Of a stretch of DNA of 64,000 nucleotides, positions 1 to 9,595 are shown in pieces. The first letter of the stretch is position 1, and each line of letters opens with the position of its first letter. The position numbers and the translations under genes were made by a program. Origin of the DNA: Amblyomma americanum (Eukaryota > Arthropoda > Arachnida > Ixodida > Ixodidae); NCBI RefSeq assembly GCF_052857255.1, contig NC_135497.1:552172113-552236112 (forward strand). The letters are read 5' to 3'. Below the pieces are notes generated by a model, which saw only the letters and a program-made list of their open reading frames with translations, had not been told where the DNA came from and did no database searches.

Positions 1-1087
1 GCATGAAACGCCTTCTCAAGGAAAGTTACGTTTTTAGATCTTGCCATGTTCCTCAACAATAGCCATGTGTGCTGGCGTTACGAGCCACGATGCCAGAAGC
101 CGCTTACGCCTTTCGCTTCTGCACATTCTAAGCTTGTAAAGCGCGGCATCGCAAAGTTGTGTTTAAGAAATGCCCTAGAAAAATCATGCCATCATGTGAT
201 GCAAGACAGCTATCAAAATCAGATGGTACGCTTACAAGCAGCAGGATACCCTTCCGACCTTCTGATTGCAATATCAGAGAGCCTGCTAAGAGAAATCATT
301 CATTCAGGCCGCAGAGATTCCACTGAAAGGCCCAAGGAAGAAAAAAGAAAGTATATGGTTATTCCTTATCTACACAGCATTTCACGTAATCTGAAAAGCG
401 TAGGAGCGCGTGCCGATGTAAGCGTTGTTTTTTCCGCGCCCGATAAGCTCTCCAAACTCTGCCATATTGTAAACGGCAGCAATGAAAGGACGGTTGGCTG
501 CGATAAGAAACACCAAAAAGGTTTTGTACCGTGTAGCAGCGATTTTGTGTACAGGTTTCCGCTTACATGTGGCAAGCACTACACGGGGCAAACTGGTCGT
601 TGCCTCAACGACCGGCTGCGGGAACACAACAACAACGTGAGCGGCACCGCTTCCCGTCACCTTGGCATTCATTGCAGAGACTGCACAGAGGAAAGAAAAA
701 AAAACAAAAAACCGCCGTGTTATCCTGTTTTCACTCAGTGTCGAGTGCTGTCAGATAATAGAATAAAAATCACTCGTGAAATCATTGAAGCTCATGAAAT
801 CCATAAATTCAAAGATGAATGCGTAAGCGTTGCCTCAATAGCTCTGTCTGATAAAGAACTACGTTTCCTTGATGAGAATAGAAAAACTTGCGCAGCTGGT
901 CTTGTGCCACTGTAGACCTGTGCTCAGGAATTGTCATTTTCGTCAATGTGTTTTGTGTATCTGTCTTTTTCATTTGAGATTGGTTGCCACTATATTTAAG
1001 TAGCGAAAATCACCTCAATAAACCAGTTGTAAGTTCAGCGCCGTGTCTGTGCACTTGTCACGTCCTTTGTCCCCTGCGCTGCTGAAA
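1..1087 (+). mobile_element. Penelope-like element, 3' end (PLE-1)
   Basis: 3' part of a Penelope-like retroelement cut by the left edge of the window. It holds the end of the RT, the GIY-YIG endonuclease and a 3' UTR. An AATAAA lies near 1016, and the following block (AATAAAC, then AAGTT, then AGCGC) matches the order of signals at the 3' end of PLE-2 near 23345-23285 on the other strand, which identifies both as the same superfamily. The right boundary is set where LINE-B' coding homology starts at about 1088. The 5' part lies outside the window. Confidence 0.8.
46..915 (+). CDS. Penelope-like RT C-terminus plus GIY-YIG endonuclease
   Basis: Open frame of 289 codons. The N-terminal third (SHVCWRYEP, then a basic PYLHSISRN stretch) aligns by eye with PLE-2 (SHVCWVYEP, PYIHTRSHN) and represents the end of the RT and the linker. 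Residues of about 165-190 carry the endonuclease core: VYRFPLTCGKHYTGQTGR followed by LNDRLREH, in which the Arg and the downstream Glu are the expected catalytic positions. In this family the GIY-YIG domain nicks target DNA for target-primed reverse transcription. Coding similarity continues upstream of the ATG at 46 (TFLDLA), so this Met is internal; a TGA at 4-6 in the same frame suggests the copy is already broken. Frame ends with TAG at 913-915. Confidence 0.78.
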   Translation: MFLNNSHVCWRYEPRCQKPLTPFASAHSKLVKRGIAKLCLRNALEKSCHHVMQDSYQNQMVRLQAAGYPSDLLIAISESLLREIIHSGRRDSTERPKEEKRKYMVIPYLHSISRNLKSVGARADVSVVFSAPDKLSKLCHIVNGSNERTVGCDKKHQKGFVPCSSDFVYRFPLTCGKHYTGQTGRCLNDRLREHNNNVSGTASRHLGIHCRDCTEERKKNKKPPCYPVFTQCRVLSDNRIKITREIIEAHEIHKFKDECVSVASIALSDKELRFLDENRKTCAAGLVPL

Positions 1088-1088
1088 A

Positions 1089-2192
1089 AACAGACCATTT
1101 AGTTCACCTCGAAAACACAATAAGAGAAGCTTTTATAAACAAAGGGCACTGTCTTGCCGCTTTGTTCGATATGAAGAAAGCGTATGATACAACCTAGAGG
1201 TTTGGGATCCTCCGCGACATAGGGGACCTAAGTATCCACGGCCGGATGCTGAACTGCCTGAAAGACTTCCTTTCCGACCGCTCATTTCAAATACGCCTAG
1301 GATCAAACCTGTCCAGGAGCTTCGTTCAAGAGAACGGGGTACCTCAGGGGTGTATTTTAAGCACGACATTTATTATTTTAAAGATGAATTCCATTAACAA
1401 AATAATCCCGAAGTCCATGATGTATTCAGTTTATGTCGACGATCTTCAAATAGCTTGCACATTCTCCAATGTGGCAACATGCGAGAGACAAACACATTTA
1501 ACAATAAACAAACTAGAGACAAGGGCAGACGAAAATCGATTCCGGTTCTCCACACAGAAAACAGTGGGCGTCCTGTTCTCACTGAAACGAGTACTAAAAT
1601 TCGACCCCAGTTTACACCTAAACAAAATGGAGCTACCTACAAAAAATGAAGTAAAATCTCTAGGCATTACCTTCGATAAAAAGCTGACATTCTTACCTCA
1701 CATTAATACTTTAAAAAAGAAAGCCTCTGGATCATCGAACGTAAAGAACTTTCCCGAAAACGCTGGGGCTCTGATAGGACATGCCTTTTACAAATTTATT
1801 GCTCTGTTGTTCACTCGACCTTAGATTGCGGATGTATAGTTTATGGGTCGACGAGACCATCGTATCTGAAACGCCTGGATCCAGTGCGTAATTTAGCTTT
1901 GCGTCTTTTCATTGGTGCATAAAGGACGTCACCCATAAACAGTCTTTACGTTTACACTAACGAACCACTACTTACAGACAGGAGAAGCATGCTGACATTC
2001 TCATACGTTCAAAGGATCCGTTCACTGCAGAAGCATCTATGCTACCCAATCGCTACAAGGTGCCCATCTAGAGTACTCTTTAACAACAAACCCCATGCTA
2101 CCAGGCCACTGATTTTGCGGTTTGAAGAGATTTGCGAGGATATTGGTGTACTAAACATATTACCTGGTGTTACACAAGGCGAGATCTACTAA
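1089..2192 (+). pseudogene. LINE-B' reverse transcriptase fragment
   Basis: Reading across two frames gives an RT palm: FDMKKAYDTT near 1167 (catalytic Asp block A), VPQGCILST near 1340 (block B) and YVDDLQIAC near 1434 (catalytic YVDD block C). A TAG at 1195 interrupts block A just after YDTT, and the frame shifts again near 1690-1830 and 1920-1990. The stretch 1989-2192 gives the RT-RNase H connection (LCYPIATRCPSR, FNNKPHATRPLILRFEE), which matches LINE-B almost residue for residue. Catalytic residues survive, but the frame does not. Confidence 0.78.
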
Positions 2193-2204
2193 ATCCATGG
2201 TACA

Positions 2205-2206
2205 AT

Positions 2207-2241
<35 letters not shown>

Positions 2242-3125
2242 TTTGAAATTCCTTACAGGCCCATTGGGCATTTTATAAGGGGGGCGAAAAAAAGATATAA
2301 TACAGTGCATTAAAAACCAAAGGAAACAAAAGGAAACGTACGCGACGCAAAATAATTCACTACAATACAGGATAATGTGCTCACCGAACGTGGAAACAAA
2401 GCGCGATTAAGGCAAACACGGAAACATGGCAAGCAAACATAAGTAAGAAAACATCCGAATGGCACGAGTGTAGCAGCAAAGCAAAGAACAATAATAGACT
2501 TGAACGTAGGTGTGCTAAATGACGGTTTCAGTGAAATATGTGATGAGTTTAGAATGGAAAGATTCTAGATCAGACGCGGAAGCGATGTTGTCTGGCAGAT
2601 CATTCCATAATCTGATGGCTCGTGATGAGTTAAAAGCCAATGTGTCACCATATATTCTTGCGAAACTAAACTGATTATATAATCTTTTCGACGTGCGGGA
2701 TGAGACATCGAGTTGAAATGAGGTAGTTCTATTGAAGTGCGCATATTTGTGAAATAGTGTGAGGAGAGCGATGTCACGGCGCGTGCTTAATGATTGTAGA
2801 GAAAGATCTGTTTTAATCTGAGTGACGCTTGAGCGGCAGTTAAAGTTTCGTGAAATGAATCGTGCTGCCCTGTTTTGGATAGATTCTAACGCGATGATCA
2901 TGTTCTTATGATAGGGAGACCAAATGGGAGAAGCAAATTCAAGTTGTGGACGAACAAAAGTGAGGTATGCTAGTTTTCGAATATTAGATGGTGAATTTCG
3001 GAGATTACGGCGTAGGTATCCTAATGACTTTGAGGCGACGGCACATATGGATGAGATATGGTATGACCATGAAAGATCTGAAAAAAAGTTAACGCCGAGG
3101 TATTTGTAATGTGATACGTGAGAGA
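2205..3125 (-). mobile_element. CR1/L2-like LINE fragment inserted in LINE-B'
   Basis: 5'-truncated minus-strand LINE ending in an ATAAAT/TAAA tail (read on + as the TTTA run at about 2206-2243). The ORF at 2515-3213 contains SHYKYLGVNF, NRAARFISRNF and WNDLPDNI, the same family as the + copy at 30335-31382 (SSYKYLGVHF, NRAARFISRNY, WNGLPEHI). Both copies carry a C-rich block before GGRCCTGTRAGG and the tail. It holds only the C-terminal thumb/connection part of the RT. The 5' junction (about 3118-3130) is set by where LINE-B' homology resumes. I could not pick out a clean target-site duplication. Confidence 0.8.
2206..2243. repeat. TTTA microsatellite (LINE tail)
   Basis: About nine TTTA/TTAT units. 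It is the reverse complement of the A-rich ATAAAT tail of the inserted CR1-like fragment and marks its 3' end. Confidence 0.85.
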
Positions 3126-4005
3126 GTACTCTTACACGCGTCCGGAAGAAACAAACTCCACAACACATAATACAAGAATTTCTTGCATTCGAGGAAAAGT
3201 ACAGTACTTGCACAGCTTTTTATACAGATGATTCAAAAACAGACGCTTACGTTGGAAGAGCAGTGGTACAAGGGAATTGTAATGATAGTCAGGCTTCCAC
3301 AGTGTGGCTTCATTTTCACTGCCGAATGCTACGCCATCTCTCTAGCCGCACAAAAAATTGTGAATGAGAACCTCGCAAACAGTATTATATAAAAAGAATC
3401 GCTAAGTGGGCTTACAGCTCTTCACTCTAGACATGCAACCACTCCGCTCCTGGGTGACATTACACACAACATAACAAACCATTGCTGAAGGACAAAATAT
3501 AAAACTCTGCTGGGTACCTAACCATATCGGCATAAAAGGCCACGGAAGAGCAGACTCCTGCGCTGCTGAAGCTCATGATAAGCAAATCAAGAGAATAAAT
3601 ATACCGTTCAAAAGATTGCATTAACTTAATTCATCGTAACATAAGATAGAAATGGCAGTCTGGGTGGAACAAAGAAGTAAATAACAAACTACACGGTGTA
3701 AATCCAATTATAGGTAAATCGAAAAACTGCACCCAACAGGAAGGTTTTAAGGAAGTGATTATCAGCCGTCTTCGTATAGGACACACGCACCTCACACACA
3801 ATTTCCTGCTGACAAAACAAGACAAACCTGTCTGCAACGAATGCGGAGATTAAGTTACAGTTAACCATATTTTATTCTCTTGTGCAAAACTAGAAGTAAG
3901 GAAAAATTACTTTACTCAATTTTATAACGAATACATTCCTTTTCATCCTTCGCTGCTTTTAGGAGATAATGCAATTGTTGATATGTCGTGCATATTTAGT
4001 TTTCT
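3126..4005 (+). pseudogene. LINE-B' RNase H and C-terminal region
   Basis: Resumes LINE-B' after the CR1-like insertion. Frame-hopping translation gives IIQEFLAFEEKYSTC, then FYTDDSKTD (RNase H first Asp; LINE-B has FYTDGSKT, so the Gly is replaced), AECYAISLAAQ (the Glu motif), a degraded Asp motif near 3395, a PNHIGIKG-type histidine motif near 3520, and the end VNHILFSCAKLE near 3862 (zinc knuckle, cf. VNHILISCTKLE in LINE-B). Several frameshifts and stops; non-functional. Confidence 0.7.
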
Positions 4006-4589
4006 TTGAGAAACGGGATTTCTCCAAAAACTATTTTTTTCCATTGGTCTGTTGAATGTTAGTACACCTCAGCCACTTTCTCATCCCTGAGAGGAAGGCT
4101 GAGGCCATTGTTTGATCAGTTGGGAGCCTCGAGATCCTTGCCAGCCAAGGATGGCCGCCGAGTTTATCTGACGCCCTTTAAAATTTTTAACAGTACCAAT
4201 TTCTAAAATTATTTCCTTTGTCTTTATGGGGTAGTTCTAACATTGCGAGCACTCTGAATAACTGAAGATCTTTAACATATCTGTAAAACTACCCAGGAAA
4301 TTACTCCATACCTCGAGCTTGGCGCATGATGGCCTAAGTTGCTTATGTGCCACAAAAGCCAACGCACAACATACAACAAAAATCGCATATACCGAGATAT
4401 GCACACGGCGGCGTCGTTGCCAAGGCTACGGCGCAGCTGCGGTCATATAATGTCAAACTGCAGCCCACGGCGAAATGGGGTGGCGCTAGACCAGTAGAGC
4501 TTTCGCTTGATGAAGTGTTGGTAGCGCGAAGACGCAAGGACATAGCAGAGAAGTGGATGGGACAAGCGCTTAAAACACGCCCTTATATT

Positions 4590-4660
4590 ATGCGATGTCC
4601 GTGCAAGTTAAAAATCCCAAGGGGTCGAAATATGTTTTGAGCCCTCCACTACGGCTTCTC
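4590..4660 (+). repeat. Ruka-like SINE remnant
   Basis: Diverged piece of the tRNA-derived SINE body: TGCGATGTCCGTGCAAGTTAAA, then CCC.AGG.GGTCGAAAT and AGCCCTCCACTACGGC line up with the + copy at 24452-24672. The tRNA head and 3' end are missing. A second scrap (GTGGTCCAAAAAT, TTCCGGAGCCCTTC) lies at 4898-4926, on the far side of a palindrome. Confidence 0.6.
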
Positions 4661-4739
4661 TCACTCTCTTCTTTCTTACAGTCTTTGCTGCATTTTGGCG
4701 ACTGTGCGCTCTGCGTTGCCAGTGAGAGACAAACATCCC

Positions 4740-4866
4740 ATTGTGGTGAAGGAGCAGTGCTAGGTACGGGACAGGAGACAAACATTGAAGCACAAGGACG
4801 GGCGCTGTGTTTGTGCCCATGTTTGTCTCCTGTCCCGTACACAGCACTGTTCCTTCACTATGCAAT
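4740..4866. repeat. Long imperfect palindrome 1
   Basis: Left arm about 4740-4786 and right arm about 4819-4866 are reverse complements with few mismatches (core TACGGGACAGGAGACAAACAT against ATGTTTGTCTCCTGTCCCGTA), with a spacer near 32 bp. The right flank reads CCAACTAGCCCG, the same 12 bases that follow palindrome 2 at about 7696-7707, so the two are probably one family. No protein is encoded. It may derive from inverted termini of a Penelope-like element or be a foldback element. Confidence 0.75.
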
Positions 4867-4926
4867 ACCAACTAGCCCGTCAACTCGCTCATCCCCAAGT
4901 GGTCCAAAAATATTCCGGAGCCCTTC

Positions 4927-5104
4927 GAAAGCTGTAACAAAAAAAAATCTAAAAAATTTGATGCGGCTCAACTACTGCTAAACCTGGTTAGAGAACGAAA
5001 GCAGTGGTGTATCGGGCAACTAGACGTGGCTGGGTGTATGTAACGTTGAGTGCGTTCCGCACAATGGATAGCCAGTGGGCCCACCCTGCTACCCTGGCAG
5101 GTGG
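4927..5104. other. Unassigned spacer between palindrome 1 and LINE-A
   Basis: AT-rich, then mixed sequence between the SINE debris and the LINE-A tail. I see no gene, tRNA or recognisable repeat in it. Confidence 0.5.
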
Positions 5105-5216
5105 CAGTTGGATGGATGGACGGATTGAACCAACTTTTATTAGACGAAAAAAATCATCCAGGGTGGTCCACTACTGGTCTAGGAGTCCACGGGCTTGTGC
5201 TTCACATAAAGCCCGA

Positions 5217-6146
5217 TCACCAGCAATTTCTGGCCGGCGGGCCGAACGGTATGTAAAGCAACCTCCCAGGAAGAATCAGTGAGATCGGGAATGGGGGTAC
5301 TGCCTGTGGGGATGGACGTTCCCAAAGGGAGTGGAAAAGTGTAGATCTGGGCACGCCACAGGTGTTACAATGAGCAGGAAAGGTGGACTCAATGGATGAG
5401 AGATGGTATGGTGAAATAAAGCAGCCTGTCTGTAATTGTCGCCATGTGGCGCTGCGTAAGGGCGACAAGGAACTGTGAGGTGGTGGTAATGTCATGCGGC
5501 TGAGTTTGTAGAATGCGGGGATTTGATGATATTGATAAAGGGCCGATGGGGCCTCTTGCACAGGGTTGGGTGACCGATCGTCTGGGGTTCGGAAGGAGAG
5601 TTCTCGGGCCAGCGCATGAACGCGCTCATTACCGAGTATCGAGGCATGCCCAGGGATCCACGACAGAGTATCCGTTCGGTTGAGAGAGGTGGCTGTGGCA
5701 AGAATACGGTGTGTGGCCGGCTTCGCCACGCCCTTTATGTAGTGGCGGTATGTGGCCTGGGAATCTGCGCATATTTTGGTTATGTTTTTGTCAATGGTGT
5801 AGTGGGCCAGCTCAAGTGCGATGGCGGCTCCTTCCGCCTCTGCAGGTGGATTAGTTCGGATAGTGGGGGCGGCTCCCACTGTGCCGTCTTCATAGGCTGC
5901 GACTGCCGTGAAAAATCCTACTTTACAATTTTCTCCCGCCGCGACATAAAGGATATCGAAGCGGTTGCTGTATGTTTTGGTGTAATAGCTTGCTCGAGCC
6001 GGCCGCCTACCCTGATGAATGCTAGCGCTCATATTGCACGATGTAGGCTTCTGATATATGTGATCCTGGTGCGCAGAGAAATCATGCAAGGTGAACTTGT
6101 TAGGGTGGGAATGGGTGGATTGAGACGGAGCTGTCGCAGTAGGCAT
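5217..6146 (-). pseudogene. LINE-A RNase H domain and C-terminus
   Basis: 309-codon open frame without a true start. It holds an RNase H fold: AAYEDGTVGA (the first Asp is displaced), AEGAAIALELA (Glu), CADSQATYRHY (second Asp) and WIPGHASILGNERVHALARE (the His-containing motif, usually GNExAD). The tail includes CNTCGV...LFHSLWE, a worn version of the C-terminal zinc knuckle of I-group LINEs. RNase H removes RNA from the RNA-DNA hybrid during insertion. It joins the RT across a frame change near 6150-6390. Confidence 0.75.
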
Positions 6147-6561
6147 TGTCCTGTTTCCGTGCGACTCAGGCGCACTAACTGGTTGGTGCGTTGAGCCTCT
6201 ATTAATTCGATAACAGTATAGTACGTACCAGAGGCCAGGAGACGTTTCGTGCTAACCGTCTGTGGAAGATGTAGGGCGGAGATGACAGCTTTGCGTATTA
6301 GGATGTCTGCGTGTTGTGTTTGGCGCTGAGTGAGTATGTGGTATGGCAGGTGGTATGTAATGCGGCTAATGATTAATGCATTTGTCATATTGAGGGTCTC
6401 GCGTCAAGACAGCCCATGATTGTGTGCTGCCACCCGCTTGATTACTTCAGGGACCTGTTGGTCTGTCTTTGCAAGAGCTAAAGGGTGGCGGTTGCATTGA
6501 GTGTGTTGTTAATGAGAAGGCCTGAGACACATTGGGCACTGCATTCTCGTACATGTGCAGT

Positions 6562-7008
6562 TCAATTGGGGGGGGGGGGGGGGAGGTCACTGGGGAGGGG
6601 TTTCTGCTGCAAGCGTTCCAATTTATTTGGAGAGCAACGGAGGCCTGTGTTTTCTAAATTAGTGGTGGTGATGTCTATGGCAGATTGCAAGGTATCCTGG
6701 GCTGTTCCAAGGAATCCTCCCGTTGTCCAGAGGGTTATTTCATCCTGGTATATGGCTGTGTGGAACCCTGAGATAGCAGCAAGGGCCTTTGCCAGTGGCG
6801 CTAGGGAAGAGTTAAAATGTAAAGGTGATAGAACCGCCCCTTGTGGGGTTCCACAGTTAGGCAAGGGGAAAGGCTGGGAGGCGACATGCTGGACTTCTGT
6901 CGTGCGTCCCTGAAGTAAGGCCCGGACATATTGCCATATGCGGGTGCAGCAGCCCGTGGTGGCTAATGTCGTCAGGTTATGATCAGGGCTTATTGTGTCG
7001 AAAACCAT
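6562..7008 (-). pseudogene. LINE-A reverse transcriptase fragment
   Basis: Contains MVFDTISPDHNL (block A region), CGTPQGAVLSPLHFN (block B) and AIYQDEITLWT in place of the usual Y.DD block C, so the catalytic pair reads D-E and the enzyme is dead. The frame runs out into the G run at 6568-6583. Upstream RT sequence (7010-7500) can be followed only in pieces. Confidence 0.72.
6568..6583. repeat. G16 homopolymer
   Basis: Uninterrupted run of 16 G inside LINE-A. It may be a true expansion, and its length is also prone to sequencing error. Confidence 0.8.
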
Positions 7009-7541
7009 ATGATTATCCAGGGCCAGTATTGCTCGCGTAGCGGCTGTACAGCGCTTAGTGCAAGAAAGAGACTATTTAAGGGCGAGAATTGCGTCTTGCT
7101 CCGAGATGTTTAGACGGAAGCCAAATTGAACGTTGGAGAGAAAGCCTGCTGTTTCTAGGAACGGTTGCAGGTGATTAAGAATGACATGCTCGAAGAGCTT
7201 GCCGACACAGCTCGTTAAGGAGGTGGGGCGCAAGTTTTGAAGGGTAGGGGTTTGTCCGGTTTGGGCATAAATCGCATGCTGGCATGGGTCCAGGCTGATG
7301 GGAGCGCCCCAGCGCGCCAGTGGTTACTAAAGAGCCCCGTGAATTCCTAGAGGGAGACTTCGTCCAGATTGAGTAGTGCCTTGTACGTTATGCCATGCGA
7401 CCCCGGCGCCGTGGAGCGGCAAATACTAAAGAGCGCTCGGCGGACTTCGCTTAAGGCAATGTTGGCATCAAGTTCCGGGTTAGATGGAGGTAGATTGAGT
7501 GGATCTGCTGACTAAAGGGATGGGGGTATATAAGTGCCATG

Positions 7542-7698
7542 TAGTTGACCATAATGCAAAAAAGACGAACTGCGCAACAAGAACACGGACGAAAGGGAGG
7601 CAGACACAACTAACACACACACTGCGTTAGTGTGTGTCTGCCTCCCTTTCGTCCGTGTTCTTGTTGCGCAGTTCGTCTTTTTTGCATTATGATCAACC
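7542..7698. repeat. Near-perfect palindrome 2 (157 bp)
   Basis: Left arm about 7542-7615 and right arm about 7626-7698 are near-perfect reverse complements (core CATAATGCAAAAAAGACGAA against TTCGTCTTTTTTGCATTATG) around a loop near 10 bp. It splits LINE-A between its linker (7952-7701) and RT, so it is an insertion. The right arm reads GTCCGTGT, then TTGCGC, then GTTCGTCTT, closely like the PLE-2 terminus (GTCCGTGT, then TCGCGC, then TTTTCGTCTT). The right flank is CCAACTAGCCCG, as at palindrome 1. Confidence 0.85.
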
Positions 7699-7700
7699 AA

Positions 7701-7952
7701 CTAGCCCGACAAGTCCAGTTGACCAATTACGTCCGTACCCTTTTGAAGTTCTAGTTGTATTAGACGTTGTGTGTTTACTTGTGTCTCAGAATTAGTGGTT
7801 TTTGGATCTAAGAGAGCGCGTAGGAGGGGCCATGTGCGTTTAGTGGTTATTGTACCCTTGAGGTCGTTACAAAAGGTTGCCCAGTTGGCGCGGGCTAGCG
7901 TGTTCGCGTATTCTTCTGCCTCAAGAGTGAGAGCGCCTATGCGGAGTCCCAA
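7701..7952 (-). pseudogene. LINE-A linker between endonuclease and RT
   Basis: 83-codon frame (LRIGALTLEAEEYANTLAR, then a WPLLRALLDPK motif). That layout is typical of the region between endonuclease and RT in I-group LINEs: LINE-C has RLRIAQITAEAQEYAQHL and WAILRSLVDPQ at the same place. It has no catalytic role that I recognise. It ends at palindrome 2. Confidence 0.65.
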
Positions 7953-8280
7953 TTTACAATTGTATAGCAGGTGACGCCAGCGCTTGAGAAGTGCCTGTCA
8001 TGCCTCCCATAGGTGAGCAAGATGTAGATCAACCTGCGGTACCGTGGGGGTGTTTTTAATGCGTTTGCTGTTCACCTGGATAGCCTCCACTAGACGGCCT
8101 GTCCAGTCGGTTACAGTACGGGTTCGGTAGAATCTGCTGGCAAGTATTAGCGCAATTTATCCCAGTCAGTGAGAAGCTGTGAACGACGATTGAAAATCTT
8201 GGAATCGTAACCAATAGTAGTGGAGACTGGAAAGTGGTCTGTCCCAAGGCTGTCTTGGAGCACCGTTTGAGATTTAACGA

Positions 8281-8989
8281 TTATGTTCGGTGGAGCCCAT
8301 GTGAGATCCAGTGTGGTGTCACTAATGCACTTATGCCAACGTCAGTGGCTATGGTGGGGCTTGTGATCAGGCCAAGGTTGTAATCAGCCATTGCGGTAGA
8401 AATGAGGTAACGTTTGGGGTTATCCGGGGTGTATCGCCAGTGCGCGTGACGTACATTAAAATCACCCACTACAAGGAGCTTTGAGGAACGAAAGGAGGCC
8501 AGCATGCCCGGAATAACTCTGCCTTTATCTTTGGTATTGCTCTATATGTTAAGAATAGTGAGGCCATATGTGTGCCCGGGTATGCTGAGCTCTATCGCGA
8601 TATACTGAGTGTCCTTGCTGTCGGGCGTGTTAGTCGGTGTGCGGTCTAGCACCGGCATGAATGCGAGTGTCAGGATTGCCGTACGTGGCGTAAGGGCTGC
8701 CGTGTGATAACCACAGATAATAATGCGGTTTGTTTCCGTCTCTTGCAGAGTGATTACATGGGGGATTGTGGGATTTTGCGATATATGCTGCTTGCGCTTG
8801 TTTTTGGCGTATGCTGCGACAGTTCCACTGCCATATAATTGTTTTTGTGGGTGCAGTAGACTGTCGTCGCCGCCGACCTTTTCGCTTGCTATTGTTCTGT
8901 GCCATGTTGCTGGTCTGGAGATGCTGGATGAGGAGAGTCAGTGGGTTCAACTGCGCGTTGCTTGGGAGGAAATTCCTGATAATGTACAA
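8281..8989 (-). pseudogene. LINE-A APE-type endonuclease (broken)
   Basis: Two frames together give the N-terminus IIWQWNCRSIRQKQ (the strand with the catalytic Asn) and KLLVVGDFNVRHAHW (the GDFN...H..W motif of endonuclease/exonuclease/phosphatase enzymes). A frame change near 8640-8510 separates them. In an active element this enzyme nicks the target site. The C-terminal SDH motif region at about 8250-8230 is only weakly visible. Confidence 0.72.
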
Positions 8990-8999
8990 GTTCTAAAAG

Positions 9000-9240
9000 C
9001 TTGTTGATGCCAGCTTCATTTTTTTCCCAAGCGTGTGTTGATCGTAGCACACATCTTGTCAGTAATGGACTGTATCAGCTGCACCTTGGCTTATGTGAGC
9101 TGTTGCTGCATCGCTGCGAGTTGTTCAGCAGCTATAGTGTTGATTTTGCTAGTGGTTTCTCAAGGAAGTTCAGCGGAACGTATGTTTTGCTTTACCGCGT
9201 CTTGAGGTGTAAAATGTTGCAGTTAAATTAATTATTGATC
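9000..9240 (-). pseudogene. LINE-A ORF1 C-terminal remnant
   Basis: Minus-strand translation just upstream of the endonuclease gives Gln-rich, coiled-coil-like sequence (AAEQLAAMQQQL, QLIQSITDKM) with stops. Position and composition fit the end of a LINE ORF1. No zinc knuckles are left, so this is positional inference. Confidence 0.4.
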
Positions 9241-9447
9241 GCGAGAGGTTGGCCACCCAATGAACGCTGCAGCCTATTGCTGCAGTGCGGCGTGTCTGCC
9301 ACAATATTGTCAGCTCTAATTCATGGAGCCCACATCTCTCTCCACATCTGCTCCCCGAATTCTTTAAAAGAAATTAGCTGCAGTTGAACTACTGCGGAAC
9401 GCACACTGCACACACAGGACAAAAAGATTCGCACAATACACCGAAGT

Positions 9448-9467
9448 AGTAGTAGTAGTAGTAGAAA
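9448..9467. repeat. TAG/CTA trinucleotide tail of LINE-B
   Basis: About six TAG units on +, read on the element strand as a CTA repeat after the 3' UTR. It defines the LINE-B 3' end. Confidence 0.8.
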
Positions 9468-9595
9468 ACATTTATTTACAAAAAGGTAGGATAAAGAGGA
9501 GATAGTTATATTGTTTTTAATGGCGCAAAAGCAACTATGGCTATGATGCGCCAAACACAAGGTTAGGTTCTTGTTAAATGTTACACTTTTTATAC

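Larger units (their letters stand above)
1088..4372 (+). mobile_element. I-group non-LTR retrotransposon LINE-B' (5'-truncated)
   Basis: Same family as LINE-B (9448-14549, opposite strand). Homology starts at DHLV.LENTIREAF in the RT and runs through RT, connection, RNase H and C-terminal zinc-knuckle regions into a 3' UTR. The UTR block near 4320-4375 (TTGGCGCATGATGGCC, GTTGCTTATG) matches the LINE-B 3' UTR near 9555-9520. A CR1-like fragment interrupts it at about 2205-3125, between residues matching PPWYS and TLTHLHKK of LINE-B. In-frame stops (TAG at 1195-1197) and several frame changes make it a dead copy. Confidence 0.82.
5105..9300 (-). mobile_element. I-group LINE-A (endonuclease, RT, RNase H)
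   Basis: Minus-strand non-LTR retrotransposon. From its 5' end it carries the end of a coiled-coil-like ORF1 (about 9235-9000), an APE-type endonuclease (8989-8281), a linker and RT (about 7952-6400), and RNase H with C-terminus (6146-5217). The 3' end has AATAAAA and a short CATC tail, read on + as GGATGGATGGACGG near 5110-5125. Many frameshifts, a 16-base G run at 6568-6583 and a palindrome insertion at 7542-7698 show it is dead. The 5' limit is approximate. Confidence 0.8.
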
